Shown: piece after piece, positions 15,954-23,073 of the stretch | How positions within the stretch are numbered: the first letter of the stretch is position 1 | How the letters are laid out: each line of letters starts with the position of its first letter | The notes under the pieces: generated by a model | Databases searched by the model: none | Seen by the model: only the letters and a program-made list of their open reading frames with translations | What the model was told of the DNA's origin: nothing | Program-made: the position numbers and the translations under genes | Assembly (NCBI RefSeq): GCF_001186365.1 | Contig: NZ_LDTZ01000014.1 | Span: 186,001-250,000, forward strand | Direction of reading: 5' to 3' | Length of the DNA: 64,000 bases | DNA from: Gordonia jacobaea | GTDB lineage: Bacteria > Actinomycetota > Actinomycetes > Mycobacteriales > Mycobacteriaceae

Positions 15954-16795
15954 GACCGGACCGCGGCGAGGATCTGCTGCGCGCGTGCGACGACGGGCGG
16001 ATCGACCATGTGGCCGTCGACGGCGACAGCCGACCCGTCGGCACGCGTGGCGTCGACGATCCGCCGTGCCCACGCGACCTGATCATCGGTCGGTGCGAGG
16101 CTGTCGTGCACCGCAGCGACTTGGCTCGGGTGGATGCAGAGCTTGCCGCGCAAACCGATTCGCGCGGCGTATCCCACATCGTCTGTGAGCTGCTCGGTGT
16201 CGCGCAGCGCCGTCGTGACCCCGTCGACGGGCGAAGCGACGCGCGCCGCAGCCGACGCGAGAACCAGCGTCGACCTCGCGTTCAGTAGCGCCTCGCGATC
16301 GTCGGGGTCGACGCCGAGTTCGGCCGCGAAATCGATGGTGCCGAAGGCGACGCGTGCGACGCCGGGTGTCGCGGCGATCCGAGGGGCGTTGAGCACACCG
16401 ACCGCGGTCTCGATCAGCGGGATGACCGGAGCCTCTGTTGCCGCGGCGACCTTCCAAACGATCTCCGGCGATTCGGCTTTGGCGATCATGGCCGCTGTCC
16501 CGACCGCGCTGTGTGTGCCCACCGTGCTGTGTGTGCTTACCGCGCCGAGCATGGCGACGTCGTCGTCGAACCATGTCGTGTCTGCGCCGTTGATCCGGAC
16601 AACTGCGGGGTGTCCGGCCGACAACCACTGGGCAACATCGGATCTCGCGGCATCCTTGTCGTCGGGCGCCACCGCATCCTCGAGGTCGATCACGACGACG
16701 TCGGCGCCTGCCGCCTCGGCCTTCGCGAAGCGATCGGGGCGGTTTCCGGGAACGAACAGGAAGGTCCTGGCAGCACGGATGAGGTCGACGTTCAT
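15950..16795 (-). CDS. CitE-like acyl-CoA lyase (HpcH/HpaI family)
   Basis: 281 residues, a TIM-barrel CoA-ester lyase. Visible are the start RTFLFVPGNRPDRFAKA, metal/substrate strand VVIDLEDAV, PLIETAVGVLNAP with the metal glutamate, GTIDFAAELG and the C-terminal GKLCIHPSQV. Relatives cleave citramalyl-CoA, malyl-CoA or similar beta-hydroxyacyl-CoA. M. tuberculosis Rv2498c does so in itaconate and leucine breakdown. With CoA-transferase and hydratase immediately upstream, (S)-citramalyl-CoA lyase is a reasonable but unproven role. An in-frame duplication (STHSTVGTHSAVGT, around residues 86-99) from GTG-rich tandem DNA enlarges one loop. Confidence 0.82.
   Translation of the reverse strand: MNVDLIRAARTFLFVPGNRPDRFAKAEAAGADVVVIDLEDAVAPDDKDAARSDVAQWLSAGHPAVVRINGADTTWFDDDVAMLGAVSTHSTVGTHSAVGTAAMIAKAESPEIVWKVAAATEAPVIPLIETAVGVLNAPRIAATPGVARVAFGTIDFAAELGVDPDDREALLNARSTLVLASAAARVASPVDGVTTALRDTEQLTDDVGYAARIGLRGKLCIHPSQVAAVHDSLAPTDDQVAWARRIVDATRADGSAVAVDGHMVDPPVVARAQQILAAVRS
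16501..16548 (-). repeat. Short tandem inside the citE-like gene
   Basis: Two to three degenerate copies of a GTGCTGTGTGTGC-type unit that encode the Thr/His/Val/Gly-rich loop of the lyase. It is in frame and probably arose by slippage. Confidence 0.45.
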
Positions 16796-17661
16796 TCGAG
16801 CGCACCCTGCCCGGTGACGTGCACCGTGTCGATACCGCTGACGATCTTCAGCTCGATGTCATCGCCGTCTCCCGATGGCCGGCCTTCGAGGCGGAATGCG
16901 TCGCCGAGGAACAGGGGCTTGCGTAGTCGAAAGTCGAAGCTGCGCAACGATTGCCCTGACCTCGCCCGCACCAGCTCGGCCAGGTAGGTCGCGAGAAGTG
17001 GGCCGTGGACCACGAGGTCGGGATAGCCCTCGACCTGCGTCACGTAGGGCTGGTCGTAGTGGATGCGGTGTGCGTTCGACGTGAGCGCCGAGTAGCGGAA
17101 CAGCAGGGGAGCGCTGGGCGTCGGCTCCGCGGTCCACGCGGCGTCCGTCCGACCGAGCTCCTCCACCTCGCGCTCAAACGGACGTGACGATCCGGAGTCG
17201 CTGCGGTACACCAGGTCCTGATCCTCGACGAGGGCCGTCCGGTCGTCTTGGATGTACTCCGACCGCACGGTGACGAACAGCATGTCGCCTGTGCGGCCGT
17301 GCTTTTCGGTGACCGCGTGCAGGCTCGTCCGTTTCTGTGTGGGCGTACCGAGGCGGAGCGGTTCGGCGATCCGGATCGACGACCCGGCGAACATGCGTCG
17401 TCGGTCGGGGATCGGTGGGAGGAAGTGGCCATCCGTCGGATGTCCGTCGGGGCCGAGTTCACCGGTGGGGGGCCACTCGGAGAAGTAGACCCACTGCCAG
17501 GTCATCGGGAGTTGTGAACCCGCGCTGAATGTTTCGTCCAGGTCGAGGGTGGCCGCCAGGCGTGATGCCTGTGCGGGATCGAGAGCGTCGGCCTCGACGA
17601 CGGGCTGCGGTGCCCAGTTCTCGACGTAGCTGCTCAACGTGGTGGTCGCGGTGTCGGTCAC
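16792..17661 (-). CDS. Hotdog-fold acyl-CoA hydratase (FAS1-like dehydratase/HTD2 type)
   Basis: 289 residues: an N-terminal degenerate hotdog with TWQWVYFSEWPP, then a C-terminal MaoC-like hotdog with LLFRYSALTSNAHRIHYDQPY. The same arrangement occurs in mesaconyl-C4-CoA and itaconyl-CoA hydratases. It overlaps the CoA-transferase stop and the lyase start by four bases each. In this context hydration of an unsaturated C5-dicarboxylyl-CoA to a citramalyl-type CoA ester is the favoured role, inferred mainly from gene order. Confidence 0.75.
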   Translation of the reverse strand: MTDTATTTLSSYVENWAPQPVVEADALDPAQASRLAATLDLDETFSAGSQLPMTWQWVYFSEWPPTGELGPDGHPTDGHFLPPIPDRRRMFAGSSIRIAEPLRLGTPTQKRTSLHAVTEKHGRTGDMLFVTVRSEYIQDDRTALVEDQDLVYRSDSGSSRPFEREVEELGRTDAAWTAEPTPSAPLLFRYSALTSNAHRIHYDQPYVTQVEGYPDLVVHGPLLATYLAELVRARSGQSLRSFDFRLRKPLFLGDAFRLEGRPSGDGDDIELKIVSGIDTVHVTGQGALE

Positions 17662-18878
17662 GAGGTGCCTCCCTGTGCGGTACCGGTCTTCTGTGTGGGT
17701 GCACCGAGCACGCCCGACGAGAGGAGTGCGTCGATGTCGTCGTCGGATGCGCCCAGTTCGCGGGCGATGGCGATGCTGTCGGCGCCGAGCGCCGGAACCG
17801 GGTCCATTCGCGCTTCGTCACCGAAACCGATGGGCGGCAACAGAGCTCGTATCGGTCCGCGCTCGGTGTCGACGCTGCGCCAGCGGTCACGGCCCGCCAG
17901 AACCGGATGGTCGAGGAACTCCGAGACGGTGTTGACGCCGCCGAAGGCTATCTTCGCCTGCTTGAGTCGGGCGGTCAGTTCGTCCGTTGTCATCCTGCCG
18001 AAATGCTCGGTCACCGCGGCGTCGACGGCCTCGCGATTGGTCACCCGCAACGTGTTCGATGCGAACCGTGGATCGACGGCGAGAGCGGCGTCGTCGAAGA
18101 CGTTCTCGCACAGCCGTTGCCACTCCGGTTCGTTCTGAATGGCGAGGAGAAAGATGTGTCCGTCCGCGGCGGGGTACGGGCCGTACGGCGAGATGGTGGC
18201 GTGCGCGGCGCCGAAGCGTCCCGGTTGTCTGCCCGCGCCCTGAGTGAAGTGGGCCGGCTGGCCCATCCACTCGCTCAATGCCTCGAACAGCGAAACCTCG
18301 AGGGTGGCGCCCTCGCCGGTCACCTGGCGCTGATAGAGCGCCGCGAGCACTCCGGAGAATCCGTACATCCCGGCGGCGATGTCGGCGATGGAGACACCGA
18401 CCTTTGCGACGTCGTCGGGAGTTCCGGTCATCGACACCAGACCCGTTTCGCATTGCACCAGAAGGTCATACGCCTTGCGATCAGCCCACGGTCCGGTGCT
18501 GCCCCAGCCGGTGATGGAGAGCACGATCTTGCGCGGATCGCGCGCCCGCACCTCGTCGGCTCCGAGCCCGAGTCGTTGCGCGGCACCCGGCCCGAGGTTC
18601 TGGACGATCACGTCGGCGCGATCGGCCAACTCGTGCAGCATCTTTGCACCCGACTCCGATTTCACGTCGAGTGCAACGGACTCCTTGGAGCGGTTGAGCC
18701 ACACGAAGTAGCTGGCAAGACCGTCGACGGATTCGTCGTAGGCGCGGGCGAAGTCGCCCGTACCGGGACGTTCGATCTTGATCACACGCGCGCCGAGATC
18801 GGCGAGCTGTCGAGTCGCAAACGGTGCTGCGACAGCGTGTTCGAGCGACAGGACCGTCACTCCGGACAGGGGGAGCAT
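17658..18878 (-). CDS. Class III CoA-transferase (CaiB/BaiF)
   Basis: 406 residues, full length for family III CoA-transferases, which move CoA between carboxylic acids via an aspartyl anhydride. The N-terminal VTVLSLEHAVAAPFATRQLADLGARVIKIE is diagnostic, followed by NRSKESVALDVKS and the catalytic-aspartate segment SIADIAAGMYG. GGAGG six bases upstream supports ATG 18878. As the second gene of the operon it would activate the pathway acid; itaconate, mesaconate or a related acid are candidates. Confidence 0.85.
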   Translation of the reverse strand: MLPLSGVTVLSLEHAVAAPFATRQLADLGARVIKIERPGTGDFARAYDESVDGLASYFVWLNRSKESVALDVKSESGAKMLHELADRADVIVQNLGPGAAQRLGLGADEVRARDPRKIVLSITGWGSTGPWADRKAYDLLVQCETGLVSMTGTPDDVAKVGVSIADIAAGMYGFSGVLAALYQRQVTGEGATLEVSLFEALSEWMGQPAHFTQGAGRQPGRFGAAHATISPYGPYPAADGHIFLLAIQNEPEWQRLCENVFDDAALAVDPRFASNTLRVTNREAVDAAVTEHFGRMTTDELTARLKQAKIAFGGVNTVSEFLDHPVLAGRDRWRSVDTERGPIRALLPPIGFGDEARMDPVPALGADSIAIARELGASDDDIDALLSSGVLGAPTQKTGTAQGGTS

Positions 18879-18918
18879 GCTCTCACCTCCGCGGTGATAT
18901 TCGGGTGTGGTGATCAGA

Positions 18919-20079
18919 TCAGATGTCGAGTCCGCCGCGTTTCACGAGTTGCTTCGCGATGACGTTCTGCTGGATCTCGTTGGTGCCCTCGCCGACGATC
19001 ATCAGCGGTGCGTCACGGAAGTAGCGCTCGACGTCGTATTCGGTGGAGTAGCCGTAGCCGCCGTGGATGCGAACGGCGTCGAGCGCGATCTCCATCGCGG
19101 TCTCCGAGCAGAAGAGCTTGGCCATTCCGGCCTCCATGTCGGCGCGTTGTCCGGTGCCGACGCGGTCGGCGGCGTCGAACAGCAGGCTGCGGGCCGCGGC
19201 GAGCTTTGTTCCCATGGTGGCGAGCATGTTGCCGACGGCCTGGTGCTTCCAGATCGGCACCCCGAAGCTCTCGCGGTCCTGTGCATAGCTCAGCGCGTCG
19301 TCGAATGCTGCTCGCGCGACACCCGTGGCGCGTGCGGCGACCTGGATGCGGCCGACCTCGAGGCCCTTCATCATCTGGGCGAAGCCCTTGCCTTCTGAGC
19401 CGCCGAGCACGGCGTCGGCGGGCACGCGCGCGTCGGTGAAATTCAGTTCGCAGCTCTCGACGCCCTTGTAACCGAGCTTCGGCAGGTCCTTGGACACCTC
19501 GAAGCCGGGCACCTTCTCGACGAGGAGGATCGAGACGCCGGCGTGCGCGGGCTGGGCCTTGGGGTCGGTCTTGCAGAGCAGTGCGACCAGGTCGGACTTG
19601 CGGGCATTGGAGATCCACGTCTTCGAGCCGTTGATCACGTACTCGTCGCCCTCACGGATAGCGCTGGTGCGCATGGCCTGCAGGTCCGAGCCGCCGCCGG
19701 GTTCGGTCAGCGCCATCGTTGCGCGGATCTCGCCGGTTGCCATGCGCGGCAGGTACTTCTCCTTCTGCTCCTCGGTGCCGAAGGTCAGGAGAAGCTTTGC
19801 GACGACGGTGTGCCCGCCCATCGCGCCCGCGAGACTCATCCAGCCGCGGGCGAGTTCTTCGGTCACCCGCGCGTAGCACGGCATGGAGACCTGGGCGAAA
19901 CCGTACGGCTCGGGGATGGCAAGCCCGTAGATGCCCATCTCCTTCATCTGCTCGATGAGGTCCTCGGGGTAGGTGTTCGAGTGCTCCAACTCCCGCACCA
20001 CCGGGCGTACCTGCTTGTCGACGAAGTCGCGAACGGTCTTGATGATGGCTTCTTCTTCGACGCTCAGCGTGCTGGTCAT
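18919..20079 (-). CDS. Acyl-CoA dehydrogenase
   Basis: 386 residues, the standard length of FAD-dependent acyl-CoA dehydrogenases. Signatures present are ATMALTEPGGGSDLQAMRT, KTWISNARKSDLVAL (FAD/substrate contacts) and HGGYGYSTEYDVERYFRD, which holds the usual catalytic Glu region near the C-terminus. AGGAG precedes ATG 20079. It is the first gene of the operon running down to 15144, with an operator-like element 28 bp upstream. In this setting oxidation of a saturated acyl-CoA such as a methylsuccinyl- or glutaryl-type ester is plausible; the true substrate is unknown. Confidence 0.87.
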   Translation of the reverse strand: MTSTLSVEEEAIIKTVRDFVDKQVRPVVRELEHSNTYPEDLIEQMKEMGIYGLAIPEPYGFAQVSMPCYARVTEELARGWMSLAGAMGGHTVVAKLLLTFGTEEQKEKYLPRMATGEIRATMALTEPGGGSDLQAMRTSAIREGDEYVINGSKTWISNARKSDLVALLCKTDPKAQPAHAGVSILLVEKVPGFEVSKDLPKLGYKGVESCELNFTDARVPADAVLGGSEGKGFAQMMKGLEVGRIQVAARATGVARAAFDDALSYAQDRESFGVPIWKHQAVGNMLATMGTKLAAARSLLFDAADRVGTGQRADMEAGMAKLFCSETAMEIALDAVRIHGGYGYSTEYDVERYFRDAPLMIVGEGTNEIQQNVIAKQLVKRGGLDI

Positions 20080-20106
20080 GGGAACTCCTTCAAACGGTGT
20101 CTATTA

Positions 20107-20124
20107 AAAATAGTCTATAGAGTT
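20107..20124. promoter_or_regulatory. Candidate GntR operator of the catabolic operon
   Basis: Read on the minus strand it is AACTCTATAGACTATTTT, starting the AT-rich promoter region of the acyl-CoA dehydrogenase operon. It matches 16 of 18 bases of the element before gntR (13966-13983), both centred on ATAGACTAT. Confidence 0.5.
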
Positions 20125-20283
20125 TGCGGGGAATTGTCACCACCTTCTACGTCCAGGGGGGGGCGACACGCTCGGCGTATGCCGTGGTCACAACTGCCTA
20201 ACGACGCCCCTGAGCATTTGGCGACGCTCGGCGCGCGGCAGTAACATTTGAGGCTGTTGTTATTGGTGTGACTAAAGGGGCTG

Positions 20284-21342
20284 ATGGTGCGACTTCGTGG
20301 AGTTCGGTGTGCGACGGCTCTGACCGCGCTCGCGGCTGTGATCGTCGGCGCTGCCACGATGAGCGGAGTTGCCGCAGCCGACCCGACGCCCGTTCCGCCC
20401 CCGTCCAGCATTCAGACCGTCGTCCATGACTCGCCGCTGCAGTCGACGCTGATCGTCTACTCGGCATCGATGAACAGGGCAATCCCCGTCACGGTGCTGC
20501 ATCCGAAGGACACCAGTAAGCCGGTGCCCACCCTCTATCTGCTCAATGGCGCAGGCGGAGGCGAGGATTCGGCGACATGGGCAGCCAAGACGTCGTACGC
20601 GCAGTTCTTCGCCGACAAGAACGTCAACGTGGTCACCCCGATCGGCGGTGCATTCTCGTATTACACCGACTGGCAGCGCGACGACCCGGTTCTCGGCCGC
20701 AACAAGTGGCAGACGTTCCTGACCAAGGAACTACCGCCGCTCATCGACAAGGAGTTCAAGACCACCAAGGCCAACGCGATCGCCGGCATCTCGATGGCCG
20801 GTACGTCGGTGCTCAATCTTGCGATCGCAGAGCCCAAGCTCTACAAGGCCGTCGCAGCCTACAGCGGGTGTGCACGAACCAGTGATCCGCTTGGGCTGCA
20901 ATACATTCGGATGGTCGTCGGCGATCGCGGACGCGGAAACATCGTGAACATGTGGGGCGTGCCCGGCGGCCCGGGGTGGCGGGCGAACGATCCTTATCTG
21001 AACGCGGCCAAGCTGCGCGGTACCAAGGTCTACATGACCAGCGGCACGGGGCTGCCCGGCCAGTACGATCGGCTCGACTCGCCACTGATCAACGGTGACC
21101 CGGTCACTCTCGCCAACCAGGTCCTGCTCGGTGGGGTCATCGAGGCGGCCGTCAACAACTGCACCCAGCAGATGGTTGCGCGTATGAGGCAGCTGAACGT
21201 GCCCAACAAGGTTCTGACCCGATCGGGCGGGACGCACTCCTGGGCATACTGGGAACAGGATCTCCACGACACCTGGCCGATGATCGAGGCCGATCTCAAC
21301 GCCAAGCCCGCACCGGCCGCAAAGGCTGCGCCGAAGAAGTAG
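20284..21342 (+). CDS. Secreted mycolyltransferase-like esterase (antigen 85 family)
   Basis: 352 residues. A signal peptide (Arg start, Ala/Val core, probable cleavage near GVAAADP at about residue 32) precedes an alpha/beta esterase domain. Antigen 85 landmarks are TLYLLNGAGGGEDSATW, FSYYTDWQRDD, TFLTKELPPLI, nucleophile GISMAGTSVLNLA, YSGCARTSDP, and the late histidine in GGTHSWAYWEQDL. Such enzymes transfer mycolates to arabinogalactan and trehalose at the cell envelope, which fits a mycolate-containing host. The Ala/Pro/Lys-rich tail is poorly conserved. No linked envelope genes are present. Confidence 0.85.
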   Translation: MVRLRGVRCATALTALAAVIVGAATMSGVAAADPTPVPPPSSIQTVVHDSPLQSTLIVYSASMNRAIPVTVLHPKDTSKPVPTLYLLNGAGGGEDSATWAAKTSYAQFFADKNVNVVTPIGGAFSYYTDWQRDDPVLGRNKWQTFLTKELPPLIDKEFKTTKANAIAGISMAGTSVLNLAIAEPKLYKAVAAYSGCARTSDPLGLQYIRMVVGDRGRGNIVNMWGVPGGPGWRANDPYLNAAKLRGTKVYMTSGTGLPGQYDRLDSPLINGDPVTLANQVLLGGVIEAAVNNCTQQMVARMRQLNVPNKVLTRSGGTHSWAYWEQDLHDTWPMIEADLNAKPAPAAKAAPKK

Positions 21343-21355
21343 GGTTTGCTCTAAC

Positions 21356-21374
21356 GCCGGGCACGCGGCCCGGC
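21356..21374. terminator. Hairpin after the mycolyltransferase-like gene
   Basis: Perfect stem GCCGGGC / GCCCGGC with a five-base loop, 14 bp after the stop. It lacks a U tract, so a U-less actinobacterial terminator is only a possibility. Confidence 0.35.
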
Positions 21375-21495
21375 CGTCGACTCTCCGCTCGGCCGCTCTT
21401 CCACGCAGAGTTCGCACGTCTCGCGGTCTTCTCATGCTCGCGGTCTTGTCACACTGCCCTTCTCACACCTCGCCGCCTCGTCAGGTGAGCAGACT

Positions 21496-21522
21496 GTGAC
21501 GGCGAGGTCACGCGCAGAAAAC
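21496..21522. promoter_or_regulatory. Dyad and GlnR-like half box upstream of narK
   Basis: GTGAC-N6-GTCAC (21496-21511) is a perfect dyad, and its right arm continues as GTCAC-N6-AAAAC, resembling the GTnAC-N6-GAAAC half site bound by the nitrogen regulator GlnR in actinobacteria. It lies about 95-120 bp before narK. Assignment to GlnR is tentative. Confidence 0.3.
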
Positions 21523-21615
21523 TTCCTGCAACAGGCGCTTCCTATGGTCATAGACACATCACGTCGCGCCGCCGTTGTCGCGACACCTCAGCCCATTGCA
21601 GGAAGCGGCATCAAC

Positions 21616-23073
21616 ATGAGTTACACCTACACCCGTAAACACCACATCACCGGATGGGACCCGGAGGACCGGCAAGCCTGGGATGCGGGCGGCGCAGAGA
21701 TCGCCAAGCGCAACCTCGTCTGGTCGATCATCTGCGAGCACATCGGCTTCTCCATCTGGTCGCTGTTCTCGGTGATGGTGCTCTTCATGTCGCCGGAGTA
21801 CGGCATCAGCCTCGACCAGAAGTTCGCCATCACGGCAACGGCCACTCTCGTCGGTGCGTGCCTCCGTATTCCCTACACCACGGCGACCGCCAAGTTCGGC
21901 GGCCGTAACTGGGCGATCTTCTCCGCGGTGGTCCTGCTGATCCCGACCACCCTGGTGTTGATACTGATGCTGAATCCGGGCAAGTTCGGATTCGGTTGGT
22001 TCCTCTTTGCCGCGGCGCTCACCGGCCTCGGCGGCGGCAACTTCGCGTCGTCGATGACCAACATCAACGCGTTCTTCCCGCACCGCCTCAAGGGCTGGGC
22101 ACTGGGACTCAACGCGGGCGGCGGCAACATCGGTGTCCCGGTGATCCAGTTGATCGGGCTGTTGGTCATCTGGTTGGCGTCCGACAAGCCGGAGATCGTG
22201 TGCGCCATCTACCTCGTCGCTCTCGCGTTCGCCGCGATCGGTGCCGCGCTCTACATGGACAACCTCGACCACCAGACCTCGAGCTATCGCTCCATGGTCG
22301 ATTGCCTGAAGTACCGCGACACGTGGTTGATCTCGCTTCTCTACATCGGCACGTTCGGCTCGTTCATCGGCTTCAGCTTTGCCTTCTCGCAGGTGCTGCA
22401 GATCAGCTTCAAGTCGTCCGGCGTCGGTAATGCCGCACTCGCCGCAGCCCAGATTGCTTGGATCGGACCGCTTCTCGGTTCCATCGCCCGTCCGTTCGGC
22501 GGCAAGCTCGCCGACCGCTTCGGCGGTGGCCGCATCACCTTCCTGTGCTTCCTCGCGATGATCGCATCGGCGTCGGTCCTGGTGATCTCCGGAATGGCCG
22601 CCGACGCACACGCCCATCACAAGATCGGTACCGCTCAGCTGATCGGCTTCATCGTCGGATTCATCCTGCTGTTCCTGATCTCGGGCATCGCCAATGGTTC
22701 GGTCTACAAGATCATTCCGACCGTCTTCGAACACAAGTCGCGCAACCTCACCGGCCTCGACACCATGGGCCGCGTGATCTGGTCACGCAAGATGTCCGGT
22801 GCACTCATCGGCATCGCGGGTGCGGTCGGTGCGCTCGGCGGCGTCGCCATCAACCTGGTTCTGCGTTCGAGCTACAAGGCCAATCAGTCTGCGACGGTTG
22901 CCTTCTGGGTGTTCCTCGGCTTCTACGTGGTCGCTGCGATCATCACCTGGATCTTCTACGCCCGCCGCGAGATCGTGCTGGAGGAGCGGGAGACCACCGA
23001 CATCGCGGTCGACCCGCCCGTCGCCGACGACGCGCCTTCGGCCACGGTCCCGGCAGCGGAACCGGCGAAGTGA
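21616..23073 (+). CDS. narK: Nitrate/nitrite transporter
   Basis: About 485 residues with twelve predicted membrane helices, major facilitator family. Both nitrate signatures are clear: GLGGGNFASSMTNINAFFP followed by LNAGGGNIGVP in the middle of helix 5, and SGIANGSVYKIIPTVF in helix 11. ATG 21616 (MSYTYTRKHHITGWDPED) is the natural start, with AGGAAG upstream; a longer open frame from 21496 has no support. It imports nitrate and can exchange nitrite. It is the first gene of the assimilation operon and its stop overlaps the nirB start. Confidence 0.92.
   Translation: MSYTYTRKHHITGWDPEDRQAWDAGGAEIAKRNLVWSIICEHIGFSIWSLFSVMVLFMSPEYGISLDQKFAITATATLVGACLRIPYTTATAKFGGRNWAIFSAVVLLIPTTLVLILMLNPGKFGFGWFLFAAALTGLGGGNFASSMTNINAFFPHRLKGWALGLNAGGGNIGVPVIQLIGLLVIWLASDKPEIVCAIYLVALAFAAIGAALYMDNLDHQTSSYRSMVDCLKYRDTWLISLLYIGTFGSFIGFSFAFSQVLQISFKSSGVGNAALAAAQIAWIGPLLGSIARPFGGKLADRFGGGRITFLCFLAMIASASVLVISGMAADAHAHHKIGTAQLIGFIVGFILLFLISGIANGSVYKIIPTVFEHKSRNLTGLDTMGRVIWSRKMSGALIGIAGAVGALGGVAINLVLRSSYKANQSATVAFWVFLGFYVVAAIITWIFYARREIVLEERETTDIAVDPPVADDAPSATVPAAEPAK

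Noticed and set aside
17529..18962. Plus-strand frame of 477 codons opposite the CoA-transferase
   Set aside because: Antisense shadow of a clear CaiB-family gene.
22458..23069. Upstream extension of nirB
   Set aside because: Overlaps narK in another frame; Arg/His-rich shadow sequence with no homology-like features. The reductase domain begins after 23070.
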